From Nissolia schottii (lineage: Eukaryota > Streptophyta > Magnoliopsida > Fabales > Fabaceae), in the NCBI GenBank assembly GCA_003254905.1, contig QANU01028853.1:124001-188000 (forward strand): a stretch of DNA of 64,000 bases, written 5' to 3'. A model generated the notes under the pieces. The model was not told where the DNA came from, ran no database searches, and saw only the letters and a list, made by a program, of their open reading frames with translations. Shown here in pieces: positions 1-11,898 of the stretch. A program made the translations under genes and the position numbers. How positions within the stretch are numbered: position 1 is the first letter of the stretch; each line of letters opens with the position of its first letter.

Positions 1-827
1 TCAATAATACAAAATAAGTTTAAAAAAGAAAATTATTGACATAAAACTTGTCACAACTCGAAGAGTCGCTGAAGTGCGAGAAATCCAATGTCGAGTAATT
101 TTTTTTTATACTATTTCATATATTTTTAACGTGTAGTAAGAGACATAAGCAATGTCCTCTAGCTAACAATTCACGTCCTACGATCATCAACGCAGGCAAT
201 ATATTGTCTGTGCACATCCGACCAATATTGGTTTATTTTTCATTGTAAAGTAATATTATGCAAATTATTGGACTAATGTGGACTCGCTGGTATAGGTTGA
301 TCCGTACCAAACTAACGCAAGACTTTATCAGGCTGGTGTCCCTCAATGATGAAAAAATATATCAAAGGGACCATTGCTCGCCTTATGTCTTTCGTGAAAA
401 AAGTAGAAGTTTTGCCAATATCTATTCAGTGTATGGTTGTCATACAATCTAAGAAAAAGTGAACAAAGTTAGTAAAAAAATATACAAAATGAGGAATAAA
501 AAAATATAAATATTTAAATAATTGCCTCATTTTTCTTCAAGTTATCGAAGAAATGACGATAATACTAAAGAAAGTGCAGTGAAGAATCTGATAAAATTTT
601 ATGGTTGTGCTACCTAATTAAATTTAAATGTAAAACACATGAGTAAATCATAAAATGTATATTGAATGTGCAATTCGATAAAAATAAACATAAATAAAAC
701 TTATAGAAATCCCAATGTGCAATCTAGCACCAGGAACCTCGCGTTGGAGCTTCCGTCAAGGCACCTCGTTAACCATCTACAATTGTGTTTATGTAACTTC
801 ATTCCTTATACAAATTACTTCAAAACA
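1..827 (+). mobile_element. Probable 3' portion of a gypsy 5' LTR (decayed)
   Basis: No gene is visible here. The stretch ends in CA at 826-827 and is followed by TGGCGCCG at 829-836, the usual primer-binding-site start in many plant Ty3/gypsy elements. A gag remnant follows downstream. I therefore read the end of this stretch as the right edge of a 5' LTR. The left edge may lie outside the window, and no second LTR was found, so the extent is uncertain. Confidence 0.4.
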
Positions 828-828
828 T

Positions 829-2910
829 TGGCGCCGTCTATGACGACTTGATACCATCTAATAAGTATCAAACCACCATTTTCTACTGGTGTTATGATGG
901 AAGTCAATAACGTCGCTACAAACCCCTTTTTACCCAACGCCGGCTAGGGATGTCTCAAGATAGGGTCGAGAACTAGCAACACCACGAACTTGATCCTCGG
1001 GATAGACAATCCGTATCCATAACAAGGGGAAATGAGGTAGAACGTCAGGAACCCAATGGTTGATACCTCCCATCTCAGGTGGTTATTCTAGATTCCCAGA
1101 ATGACATGGACCCACACAAAGTTATTCTCACACTCTGAGATCTTATTGATTGGTGGGAGCATGGTTGTTAAACTCTCGAGTTAACTCTTAAACTCTTACG
1201 AGTTTACGATTTTACTACACAAAAACGAGTTAACACTTATGTAAACTCTTTTTTGGTAAACTCGTACGAGTTTAAGTAAACTCTCGATTCTACTAGCGAG
1301 TTCACGAGTTAAAATCTACCTACGAGTTTACGAGTTTACCTCAAAATGTACAAATTTTGTAACTTTGTTAGATACTTACCTAACTTTGTTTATATTAGAT
1401 AATGTATATTGAGTTTATTTTGTTAATTTCATATATTTATCATAATTGAGCTATGTTTTATTGAACTATAAAATAATACATATACTGAATAAAGTATGAC
1501 ATAACCACTAAGTGTCATGCATTAAGGTGTATTTTATGATATGTCTTTCATTAATTTAATTTAAAGTTAACAGTATTCAATTTCAATTATAAATACATTA
1601 TTTAATTAAGTTTAGTTCCTAATTATATTGCTTATAACATATTTTTTTACGTATGTAAACTCATACGAGTTTACGATCCGAGTTTGCTGAGACTCCACGA
1701 GTTTACTTAAACTCTCGAGTTTGATAACCTTGGGTGGGAGCAATGTCTCTAAGCTTTAGAGCGAAGAGATAAATCTAAAAGAAAGGAATGGAAGGATCGA
1801 GACCAAAGGGGGGTCAATCAGAGACCTAACTCTCCACGGCTTATTGACCACCACGAGTCACAGGCACGGGAAAGATCATCGACTCCTTGCATCATGGGAA
1901 CAGGGAGAAATCCCTTTCCTCAGCCTGCGGCGAAGGATATGGAGATTTAATAGGACTCATGCTCTTGAGGATTGACACTGAAGCCCTTCTTAACGACAAT
2001 CACCGGTTCTGACTCGGCATTCCCATCACTTGAGCTAACACGAGTGTCCTAACCGATGCAAAAACTCTCCAAGGCAGACTAGCAATTTAGACATCGAAGG
2101 ATCCATCCACTTTAAACCAACCCAAGGCTCAAGGAGGCAACTGCAGAATAGGGGGTTGGCGTGAATGATAACCAATTCCTTAACAAAACGTTTTGCATTA
2201 ACCCACCCAAAAATTTCACGCTCGCCCAAACTGCCAAAGTCTATGGTGGAACTACGAATCCACAAGAACATCTCACGGCATTTAAGTCCAAGGCCTAGCT
2301 GATGCAAACACCTGATGTTGTATTTTGTAGGGCGTTCCCGCTAACCCTCACTAGACTAGCGACAAAGTGGCTTTTTTCCTTGCCAAAGAAGTTAATTACT
2401 AGCTTCAAGGACCTCTCCCAAAAGTTCGTGCTTCAATTTGCTACAAGTAAAAGACAACCCAATACAACCATTTTCCTCTTGGTGTTAACTAGGGAGAGAA
2501 CGAACCACTACGAAGCTACCTAGAGCGCTTTACCAAGGAAGAAAATTTAGTGGAGAGCATTACAACCAAACAAAGACTAATGACACTATGCTTTGGAGTC
2601 CTTCCAGGGACCCCGTTCTCACAAAATGTCCTCAAACAAGAACTAAAGAAGCTCGACGTATTCAACCAAAGGGCGGAGGTGCATATTAACATGGAAAAAA
2701 GGGAGGAAAAATCTATAGAGAAAGGATCCCCAACCCCACCCCAACATGCCAAACCAGGAGTAGTTGAAAAAGGAAGGTCCGCTTTCAAAGTCAAGAAGGT
2801 AATGCAATTGGACCAAGCTAACGGCAACCCCATCACAAATCTTGAAAGAAATAGTCAATCTTATCTATATTCCACCATCCGGACCGCTAAGGAATGTACC
2901 CAAAGGTAAA
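829..2910 (+). pseudogene. Ty3/gypsy retrotransposon internal region with broken gag
   Basis: After the primer-binding site at 829 the DNA reads as a decayed gag. Recognisable blocks between about 2235 and 2900 follow the plant Retrotrans_gag pattern: GGTTNPQEHL, then CRAFPLTL, then the tryptophan-centred segment WLFSLPKKLITSFKDL, then FATSKRQP, then LVLTRE. They are split by stops and frame changes: an in-frame TAG lies just before 2302, and the frame shifts near 2500-2550. The last open piece (2550-2909) ends in a lysine-rich tail. No protease, reverse transcriptase or integrase follows, so the element is truncated as well as mutated. A separate 572-bp DNA transposon is inserted at 1162-1733. 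Confidence 0.75.
1162..1733. mobile_element. TIR element with 9-bp target duplication (Mutator-like MITE)
   Basis: GTGGGAGCA occurs at both 1153-1161 and 1734-1742 and is the target-site duplication. The inner ends are inverted relatives: the left begins TGGTTGTTAAACTCTCGAG, and the right on the opposite strand reads CCAAGGTTATCAAACTCGAG. Both subterminal zones are full of the palindromic word CTCGTACGAGTTTAC and variants; the middle (about 1350-1640) is AT-rich without an ORF. A 9-bp duplication is typical of Mutator-like elements. It sits inside the gypsy gag remnant and is therefore younger than it. Confidence 0.75.
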
Positions 2911-3040
2911 AGTGGCTTGGGGTAAAAGCGGTAAAAACCCTTCACTCAACGGTAAACTTGTCGAGCTTGGCTTAGGGGAAATGTTATGGGCTAGATATTG
3001 AGGCTAATTATGTAAGGCCCCAACTTTTACAAGGTCCAAC

Positions 3041-3440
3041 TGTAACATCCCGCATTTTTTCCTCAGTGAAAAGTTCGTCAAAATTAAATAAAATAAATTC
3101 TAAGACGATTTAGAAAGGTTAGAGAAGAAGTTTTAGGGTTAAGAATGCCCAAGGAACCTAGGGTTGCGGTTGTAGGAAATACCGCGGAAAATAGAACGGT
3201 CCGGTTCGAACACCAGCAAGCGAAAACGGGCCAAAAGTATCTGTAAGGAATACTGCCCCGGAGAAAAAAATCACAAGTGCCTTAATCCAATAATATATTC
3301 CCATGTACGGAGAAATTAGAGGATCGTGACGGTATAAGCGGAATATTTTTCGGACGCCCGTGCGCGACGCCCCGGTACTGCGAGCGATAAAAAACTAGCG
3401 AAATGGAATCGGGAGAAAAGCAAAAAGGGGGCAGCCCACG
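3041..3440 (+). mobile_element. Possible LTR fragment of a second gypsy element
   Basis: The stretch begins TGTAACATCCCGC, a typical 5' end of legume gypsy LTRs, and is GC-richer than its surroundings up to about 3440, where ordinary AT-rich DNA resumes. I could not find the matching right end or a second copy. Confidence 0.3.
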
Positions 3441-4017
3441 TGATTAATTCAGATTGCCAAGAAAATTATTTTTTAATCCAATTACTATTCATTGATGTGA
3501 CATTAAAAATATCTTTTTAACAAATATCGTGATGACACTCATTTGTTTTCTCTTAAAAAGAATCTAAAAATTAAACCTAAATCTAAGCAATAATTACAAA
3601 ATGTTAATCACGTCAACGATTGTGAGAAGAGTAAAAAAATATCTACCTCATTTTATAGGTTGAAAGAACATTTTTCAATTTTTATTTCCGTGTGACCAAC
3701 ATGGAAGGTTTGTAATTTTACACATAACCCCCATTAATGTGAACACGACACACATATCCACTCCCAACTTTTATTACTCCTAGCATCGGTCAATCCCAGG
3801 TCCACCACGTTCCATGAGGCTTTGCATAATCCCATTATTATGCTGCAACAAATTCAAACCCAGCCCATCTCCCCTTATTTATTTCCCTTGTGAGATTGTG
3901 ACAATTCCCACTTGTTATGATTTGCAACCGGGAAATCGCCATGTTGCGTGCCATTTGTCTTGTTTAAAAAAAAAAACCCAAGGCTATTAAGAAAAAATAG
4001 TCAAAACATTTTACTTT

Positions 4018-4455
4018 AGAGCATGAAAAATGTTTAAAATACTTAACATATCAATCTATAAATCAATTCATCCACTCTTATAAATAATATTTAATATTTT
4101 TTTTCCTATTTTATATTTAAAAATGTTAAATATCTGACCTACTTAGATTGTCTTAAAATAAAAATACTTATTAATTATATTTTTAAGTATAAATTTTTTT
4201 AAGTGGTTTAATTTATTTTTACAATATGTTTTTACTAAAAATCACATATTCTTCCACTTTTTTAGAGGTGAAATATTCTAAGCTTAAAATAAAATAGTAT
4301 TTGACATTATTTTTTAAAAAAATACTTTTTTAAAATGGTGTTTTAATACTTGTTATTTCTTTAATGGTATATTTTTTAAAACTACTCTAAATAGGAGTGA
4401 GTAAATTGATTTATTAGATTTCTCACATATTACTCTTAAAACATTTCTAATGACT
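4018..4455. mobile_element. Foldback MITE upstream of the CAD gene
   Basis: The two ends are imperfect inverted repeats. The left contains AAATGTTTAAAATACTTAAC and CAATTCATCCACTCTTAT. The right, read on the other strand, contains AAATGTTTTAAGAGTAATAT and CAATTTACTCACTCCTAT. The interior is AT-rich and non-coding. Similar arms recur at 60254-60424. The element ends about 350 bp before the CAD TATA box. Confidence 0.55.
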
Positions 4456-4808
4456 TTCTTATAAAATTCTTAGTCTCACTATTTTGAGTTTCACACTTCT
4501 TTTCACATTGTTAAAATTAAGAAAGAAAGAAAGAACCTCACTTTGAGAAGATAAGAAGGAAAAAAAATGGCCGAATAGACCCCTTATTAACAAGGGCAAA
4601 AGAAATTGCGCAAAACCCACCAATAAAATCTGGTTAAAATAGCCCTTCACTTTTGCCAATATTACCTCATTGCATACATAAGTAGATCACAGCCCAGCCC
4701 AATTCCCACACCGAGCGTGGCCTAATAAATATAGCACGCGTTGCCACCGCCGCCACACCCCACTACTTGTCGTAATTACTACTACGTCCTAGTAGTTGTA
4801 GCCCCCTC

Positions 4809-4820
4809 TATATATATATA
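4809..4820 (+). promoter_or_regulatory. TATA box of the CAD gene
   Basis: A run of TATATATATATA lies about 90 bases before the chosen ATG at 4909. Plant TATA boxes usually lie about 30 bases before the transcription start, which would give a leader of about 60 bases. Confidence 0.5.
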
Positions 4821-4908
4821 TGCGTATTCTTTTGAGCACTATAATTAAGTGTAACGCTCTCACTTTCCCTTTCCCATCTGCAATACGAGATACAAGAAAA
4901 AAGGAAAA

Positions 4909-7900
4909 ATGTCGACGCAACAACCAGAGACAGAGCACCCCCGAAAGGCTTTTGGATGGGCCGCTAGGGACTCATCAGGGGTTCTCTCCCCTTTCAATTT
5001 CTCCAGAAGGTAACTCTTTTGTAACTCATATTATTTCAACATTTTATTTCTTTTCGTGTTTCATTTGTTTCTTGTTGTATTGAATTAAAATGGGGGGTAA
5101 TAACATATGTATGGGTTTGAAAGGGGGTAATTACGGATATATGGAGGGGGAGAAAAAATTACGGATGTATGGGCGAGGTGTATGAAATCGGCTGAGGTTT
5201 GGCCGATTTCAGAACCAACAATTTTTAAAAAAAAAAAAAAACGAAAATGGGGGATGAAATCGGCTGAGGATGGGCCGATTTCATCCCTTTTTAAAAAAAA
5301 AAAAAGTATTTTGGGGATGAAATCGGCTGAGGGTGGGCCGATTTCATCCCTTTTAAAAAAAAAAAAGTATTTTGGGGATGAAATCGGCTGAGGATGGGCC
5401 GATTTCATCCCTTTTTATAAAAAAAAAAAAAAAATTCGAGGGGCTGAAATCGGCAGCCCCTGAGCCGATTTCAACCCCAAAATCCCATACATCCGTAATT
5501 AATTTGTACTGGCCACATTTTGAAAATTAAATTTTTCCAAGGCCATGCATATGTAAAAAAACCTTAAAATGGAGAAGATGAGAAAAACAAAATTACAAAA
5601 TTACAACTTCAAGGGTGCCTTTTGCCTGATTGATTGATTGATTAATCAGTGCCATGCATCGGTTCCATATATATCGATTTTGTTTTAGGATTTTTTACAT
5701 TTTTATGGTTTCAAAACTTTAATATTCCTAAAGTATGGTGTTAAGAAAAAAATGACGGGTGTAGGGTTTTATTCTCAGAGATTGTAATTTTTTTTTTATT
5801 TTTTTAAAGTCTGAAATTGCTGCAGGGCCCCTGTGGCGATTTCAGACTTTTTGAATTTTTATTTTTTTTAGTCTGAAATCGCCACAGGGGGTGGCGATTT
5901 CAGACTCTGAAATCGCCACCTCCTGGCGATTTCAGACATCTGAAATTTTTATTTTTTTAATTTTCGAATTTTCTGAAATCGCCACCCCCTGTGGCGATTT
6001 CAGAAATTTGTCCCATATTTTCGTAATTTCTCATTCCAACCCATATTTAGAGAACTTTTCACTCCCAAAACCACAAACATGTTAAAACCCCTTTGTTTTA
6101 TTTTGTTTTGTTCATTTATTACCGAGTGGTCCAGGTCCATGCGATGATTAAGAATATTTGGTTGTTGCATGACAAAAACAAGAGACATATGAAGTGCTGA
6201 ATTTTGCTTCGGTGTTTTGATCAAGTTGTGGATTTGTGATGTCGAATAATTCTATCTGTTATTTCGAAAGTGGGTATTATGTGCTAACTTTAACGATCTA
6301 AGGGAGCATGCCCTCACTTTTTCTCCCAATCCTTTTATCTAGCTCTTGCTAAAGTGGATCACTTTCTCTTTTATTCAGGGAAACGGGGGAGAAAGATGTG
6401 GCATTCAAAGTGTTGTACTGTGGGATATGCCACTCGGACCTCCACATGCTGAAAAACGAATGGGGCAATTCCATTTACCCATTGGTGCCAGGGTGAGAGA
6501 TAAATTAATAACTTGTGTTGTTATTTTTTCTTCTTTCGCTTTTCCATTTCTTTATTCTGCAAACACGTTGTGCCGTGTGCTGGTATGGTCCTACTAGTCA
6601 GCTACTTTGAACCTGTTTTTTAATTAATTATAAACTGGCTTCTGATGTGACCTGACGGGAAATTAATTAAAATATATAGGTCTCAATTCCCCTGCACTCT
6701 GTTTCGAATCTAGCTTTCTTCCTCGTGTGTTCTGTTCTGCATATCATATTCTGTTTTGGTCAAGAGGAACTGGAGAAATTTAGTTTCATTACACAAGTCT
6801 TCCCCGATGTGGAATTTGGCCTAATAAAATTGTGTACAACTATTTTCATGTATTCTGTACATTGTTTTGTACTTAGGGATAGAACATTATAATATTGTGT
6901 GATGATTTATGTAGGGACAAGGTTCGGTTATTATTGTTATTGTATTCTATCCCTTGTTTTGTTCAAGTATAAGTTTATGCCTAGCACTAATATCTGCAGT
7001 TTTATGGCTTGTTTCAATCTCACAGTTGATTGTGTGTACAGGCATGAGGTTGCTGGTGTAGTGACAGAGGTGGGAAGCAAGGTGCAGAAATTCAAAGTTG
7101 GAGACAAGGTGGGTGTGGGCTGCATGGTCAATTCCTGCCGCTCATGCTCCTGCTGCGCTGATGATCTTGAGAATTACTGCCAAAAAGTGATCCTAACTTA
7201 CGCCGCCAAGAATGTCGATGGCACCGTCACATACGGTGGATACTCTGACACGATGGTTTGCGATCAACACTTTGTGGTCCGCATCCCGGACGCCCTGCCA
7301 CTCGATGCTGCTGCTCCTCTCCTCTGTGCCGGCATCACGGTGTATAGCCCTTTGAGATATTATGGGCTTGACAAGCCTGGTTTGCATGTGGGTGTGGTCG
7401 GTCTTGGTGGGTTAGGCCACATGGCTGTCAAGTTTGCCAAATCTTTTGGGGCTAAGGTAACAATAATCAGTACATCTCCTAACAAAAAGAAGGAAGCAAT
7501 TGAACGTTTAGGAGCTCACTCATTTGTTGTGAGCCGCGAGCCAGATGAGATGAAGGTGCATACAATTTTTATATTCTGCTTTTTCAGGATTTCAAAAGGG
7601 AACAGTGATAGCAAGAAAGTTTGGTTCCTGGTCTCTGGTTTCTGGTTTCTATTTTATATTTTCACCGTTTGTTTATAACGTCTTAAAGAGCACGAAACAA
7701 GTTGAAAACAGAAACTAAAGACAAAATCAACGGGCCTTTGATTCTTCACTGTCAATAAATACATCGGAGAAATAGTCAATTAACTTGTAATTTTTTTCAC
7801 TATATAGGCTGCAATGGGTACCTTGGATGGTATCATTGACACGGTTTCTGCTGTCCATCCTCTCGTGCCTTTGCTTGGTCTGTTGAAGCCTAATGGGAAA

Positions 7901-8638
7901 CTTGTCATGGTCGGCGCACCGGAGAAGCCTCTGGAGCTGCCAGCTTTTTCTCTACTTTCGGGTAAGCATGTGAAGAATTGTAACATGTTATAATTAGGAA
8001 TTAATATCTTATTTGGTCATTGAACTTTACGCTTGTGCTTAAAAAAGTGAGAAGTTAGGGTATGGACTTTGCAAACGTTGGACTTGTTAGTCCTTACCCT
8101 TATCTTAAGAGGAAATAGTTAGATTGTTTAGGGATTACTTAAAGTAATACTATGAATGTTCATTGACTACTTAAGGCATGCAACTAGAGACTAACTTGTC
8201 ATTTTTTTAAGCGGACCAACTAGGGTTATAATGTAACGTCTAGGGACCAAATAGGGTATTAACCCTAAGTTTATTGATGGAGAGTTCACTATCAATTTTT
8301 GGTATTTTACATTGCTTGAAAAGCAAGCATAGCAAAGGATGATTCTATGCAAAATGTTTTGCATAATAACTATTTGAAGTACTATTAAAATTGAACATTG
8401 AAGCTTACTTAAGAGTTCCACTGTGTTGGCAGGAAGAAAGATGGTAGGTGGCAGTGGCATTGGAGGGATGAAGGAGACACAAGAAATGGTTGATTTCGCT
8501 GCCAAACATGACGTGAAGCCTGATATCGAGCTTATTCCAATAGATGATGTCAACACTGCAATGGAGCGCCTCCTCAAAGCAGATGTCAAGTATCGATTTG
8601 TTATTGACATTGGAAACACATTGAAATCAAGCACTTAA
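4909..8638 (+). CDS. Cinnamyl alcohol dehydrogenase-family NADPH enzyme, 5 exons
   Basis: Exons 4909-5009, 6379-6492, 7042-7555, 7808-7961 and 8433-8638 join in frame with GT-AG borders to 362 codons, the usual length of the family. The protein is a zinc-dependent medium-chain alcohol dehydrogenase expected to reduce cinnamaldehydes, or other aldehydes, with NADPH in the cytosol; true CADs make monolignols for lignin. Catalytic-zinc ligands are visible: Cys51 (GICHSD), His73 (GHE) and Cys167 (LLCAG). The four structural-zinc cysteines are Cys104, Cys107, Cys110 and Cys118. The Rossmann motif GLGGLG is at 192-197, followed by the STS segment at 215-217 expected for NADP(H). The start [20 protein letters not shown] resembles the mannitol-dehydrogenase/sinapyl-type CAD branch more than bona fide lignin CADs, so the exact substrate is open. 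Intron 1 holds two hairpin arrays; intron 4 holds a MITE. No lesion is seen. Confidence 0.93.
5156..5502. repeat. Tandem hairpin array A in CAD intron 1
   Basis: Five units start near 5182, 5254, 5317, 5378 and 5443 (spacing 61-72 bases). Each contains an inverted pair GAAATCGGC ... GCCGATTTC with a short loop, followed by a run of 11-14 A. The array is bracketed by an inverted repeat: ATTACGGATGTATGGG on the left (about 5157-5172) and its complement CCCATACATCCGTAAT on the right (about 5486-5501). Open frames across it are by-products of the repeat. Confidence 0.85.
5800..6035. repeat. Tandem hairpin array B in CAD intron 1
   Basis: The segment repeats inverted pairs of the type TCTGAAATCGCCAC ... 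GTGGCGATTTCAGA, separated by T-rich spacers of 20-40 bases; at least four half-palindrome pairs lie between 5811 and 6003. The plan is that of array A with a different stem. On its right comes CCCATATTTTCGTAATTT, close to the right border of array A. Confidence 0.8.
7996..8266. mobile_element. MITE in CAD intron 4
   Basis: The ends are inverted relatives: the left reads TTAATATCTTATTTGGTCAT and the right, on the other strand, TTAATACCCTATTTGGTCCC. About 270 bases, non-coding, wholly inside the intron. Confidence 0.6.
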
Positions 8639-8639
8639 T

Positions 8640-10445
8640 TTTGCTAGGTGCAGAACCATGGGTTAAATAAAAGAACAAATGAACTAAAATGATTGTTCTT
8701 GTTGGAAAAAAATAAATGAACAAATGAAATGTTGAGTTCTTGTTCTGCTAACTATTATTAAGGACGAATAATGATGCCCTACTCTGTTAGGGTTTGGCCG
8801 TGCCCAAACTTTGGTAGGGTTTCCCATGCCGCCTAAGTTCACATAATTGCTGAGGTTCGCTCGTGCTGCCCAACTTTTTCCTTATCCTCAATATTTGCCG
8901 GCGAATCCTAACAAAATGATTAGTACAAGGTATGGAATCTCAAAGCTACTCCCTTGAGGGAGTGGTGATTGTGATTACACCTAGAAACGAGGATTAACCT
9001 AAAAGCTATATATTTCACGATCCTAGTTGCTTCCATAAAGTGAAAAATTGGCTAGCAAGGAGTAATGAAGTTTTTGCAGGGCAAATCAATTCTGTTCATG
9101 AATCTTAGAGCGTAGACAATGTCCCTTCCAGAGAGTTCAAGATTAGGAATTTTTCTTCTTTCTTTAGTTATTGTGTTACTCTGTTTTACTTCACACAATT
9201 CATTGAGATATCCCTCTATGCTTATTGTTTTATAATGATGCCCTTTTGGACCATCTTGAATTTGTTCTTTTCTCCATTTTCATGATGAATGAATACAATT
9301 ATTTGTCTTTGTTTAAGTAAATTATTATTAAGGAGAATTAGGTATTCAATTTCTGTTTTATACCATGTGTTGAATTAGAAAAAAGAAAAGAAAACAAAAA
9401 TGAAAAACCGTCAAAACTTTGTACATGTATTTTTAAATTCATTTAAAATTTTGAAATAATTTAGTAAATTAAAGAAAATATTTAAAATTATAATAAATAT
9501 GAATACTTAATTAAAAAATATAAAGTAAATGAAAAAATATTTAAAATTATAAGAAATATGGATAATGAATTCCAAAAATTTTTAATTTTAGTTTTAAATA
9601 AGTAGTAAAATTTATAATTCTAATAAATATACTAGAAAATTAAGCCACCTTACTGTAATTAGATAAATAAGAATAGATATCTGCCTGCTGGTTTCTGCTG
9701 GTTTGTTGATTTGCTGTCTTCTGCTGTCTATATTGTTATTGTTGCTGTTTTCTGCCTGCTGAAAACGGCATGATATCCAATTCTGTTTATACTCTGCTTT
9801 AGCTTCCTGATTGACAGCAATTCTGTTTGGTATTTGCGCCTTTATTTGCGCATCCTTAATGTACTCATTTTGCTCATTATCCTGGGATGATTTGAGCTTT
9901 AACAATCCATAAAAAAAAAATAATAATAAGAATAGATATCTGATATGTAAGCGGATGTAGTGTTGTTTGTGTTGAGTGTTTTATGACTTTTATTAGTGTT
10001 TTTGTGTTGAAAGCTTAATCTTAGCTTTTCATAACTTGACCCGGGACTAATCCGATCGGTTGATGATTAATCTCACTTTCTTTTTATCCAATAAAATATT
10101 AACACGTGTTCACTCTTGGTAAAATATTTTTTTCTTTTTTAATTTAAAAAACATGTGGAGACTAAAATTGGTCTCGTTCAATGGAGTCAAGAATTTTACT
10201 ATTGGTCATTTGATGTCTTTTATGACACAATGCTGAGAGAGTTAAAAGGGCGGCAATGATGGGGCCAAAAGTGGTATTCACTAAGATATCATTGTTGGAG
10301 ATGCTCTAATTACTTCTCTCTTTGAAGAGTTTGAATATTTTTAAAATAACTACTCAAAATATGAGATAGTGGGCAAGGATAAAAAGGAACAAAAAATTGG
10401 ACACCAAAAATTGAAATCCCTTTTATTACAGAGATATTCTCGGAT
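8640..10445. other. Intergenic region without recognisable gene
   Basis: This holds the 3' untranslated region of the CAD gene (roughly the first 100-200 bases) and then AT-rich DNA. At 9480-9620 short AAATTATAATAAATATGAATA-type words recur. No coding exon, tRNA or rRNA is visible. A minus-strand open frame at 9612-9905 is rich in Gln, Asn and Lys and looks accidental. Confidence 0.5.
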
Positions 10446-10589
10446 GGACACATGTCTCAAAATTTTTTCTTAGGTACACACACAAAAAGGTGATAGGTTT
10501 CACATATATTTAAAAACATTTTTAATAAATCTTGTAGGACCCGCATTTCTTTTGTGTGAGTGTCTAAAAAAATTCTTAAACACGTATCC
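10446..10589. mobile_element. Small MITE, family shared with 51183-51318
   Basis: The left end reads GGACACATGTCTCAAAATTT and the right end, on the other strand, GGATACGTGTTTAAGAATTT, giving terminal inverted repeats of about 35 bases around a 70-base core. Its right end closely matches the right end of the element in the lectin pseudogene near 51.3 kb. Confidence 0.6.
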
Positions 10590-10684
10590 ATTGAAGAATA
10601 TCTTTATTACATGTAACTGGTACATTTTTTTAAGGTATAACTGCTACATTATTAGTGTAGATATAGATTCGGTCAATCAGCATG

Positions 10685-11330
10685 GTGGGATGTATTTACA
10701 AGATTATTGCAAAGCTTTTGTCAAAGAGGTTAAGGAAGGTTCTACCATCTCTGGTTGGGGGATCCCAATCTGCTTTCATGTCGGACAGGAATATTTTGGA
10801 CGGAGCCCTAATTGCAAATGAGTCCATCTAGTGGCTTCAGAAAGCTAAACAAAAGCACAATCTTGCTAAAACTTGACTTTGAGAAGGCCTTTGACACAAT
10901 CTTGTGGAGCTTCCTTGATGAAACAATGGAATTGATGGGGTTTGGTGCCACTTGGAGAAAATGGATCATGTTTTGCATCTCAACCGCCTCTATGTCAATA
11001 TTGATCAATGGCTCCTCAATAGTCCCCTTCAACCTTCAAAGGGGTCTCTGGCAAGGCGATCCTCTATCCCCCTTTCTCTTCCTCCTTGTCATAGAATCCT
11101 TCAACAAAATTGTCCATAAAGCTCAAAGCTTGGGGAAGATCGAAGACATCCAAATTGGAATACACAGAGTGAATCTATCCCATCTCCAGTTTGCAGATGA
11201 CACCCTGATATTCTCTCCGGCTAACTTGGCTTGCTTGCGAAACTATAAACATCTTTTGGCCTGCTTCTCAATCATGTTAGGGCTCAGCATTAACTTTAGC
11301 AAGTCGACTCTCATTACTAATGTTTTGATT
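10685..11330 (+). pseudogene. LINE (L1-type) reverse transcriptase fragment
   Basis: Translation over two frames gives non-LTR reverse-transcriptase motifs in order: a segment like KIIAKLLSKRLRKVLPSLV, then QSAFMSDRNILDGALIAN, then DFEKAFDTILWSFL, then LQRGLWQGDPLSPFLF, then LQFADDTLIF with the catalytic Asp pair. The first part lies in a different frame from the 10812-11351 open frame, and an in-frame stop follows ANESI. Both the endonuclease and the C-terminal half are missing, so this is a dead fragment. Confidence 0.9.
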
Positions 11331-11898
11331 TTGACTATTAAATTTGAATAGGATGGTAAAAAATAAGACAAAAAAATTATGTGACTTTTATTAAGTTATT
11401 ATGTAGTATTTGAATAAACTTTAATCTTATCATTCACATTAGAATCACATATAGTTTAATATATGGACTTGTAAAAAAAAAAAACAATATATAGTTTAAT
11501 GGGAATTATTGGTACCTCTCACATAAAGCCAATTCTCTTTAACTATGCTTCGGACCAATTCTGAAAACCGCGGTTTTTACATCACTCCTTTCTCTTTTCT
11601 CTTTTCATCCTTTGGTAAAAAGAAATGTAACAATAGAATTGCTAACATAAGGAAATATAGAATAATGATAAGAAGAATGAACTTTGTTGTTTCTTTATTT
11701 CAAAGATTTTTTCTTATTGATAATTAATAAAAATGCTCAAAAATCTTGAAGAGATCGAGGAGCAAAGTATTGCAACTATAAAAGTTTAAACTAGGATAGA
11801 ATTATACAACCAACATCCCAAAATGATTAATTCCTAAATACACTCACTTAATCAATTTTACTATGATTTAACATGACTAGCTTTATTCTTTCAACATA

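Noticed and set aside
5085..5408. Open frames [15 protein letters not shown] on both strands
   Set aside because: They arise from in-phase hairpin repeats inside an intron and are not proteins.
5182..5460. CRISPR-like look of evenly spaced repeats
   Set aside because: This is a plant intron. Each unit is a hairpin plus poly-A with no unique spacers and no cas genes, so it is a tandem hairpin repeat.
8191..8634. Minus-strand 147-codon frame over the CAD 3' end
   Set aside because: It overlaps exon 5 and intron 4 of the CAD gene in antisense and contains no recognisable domain.
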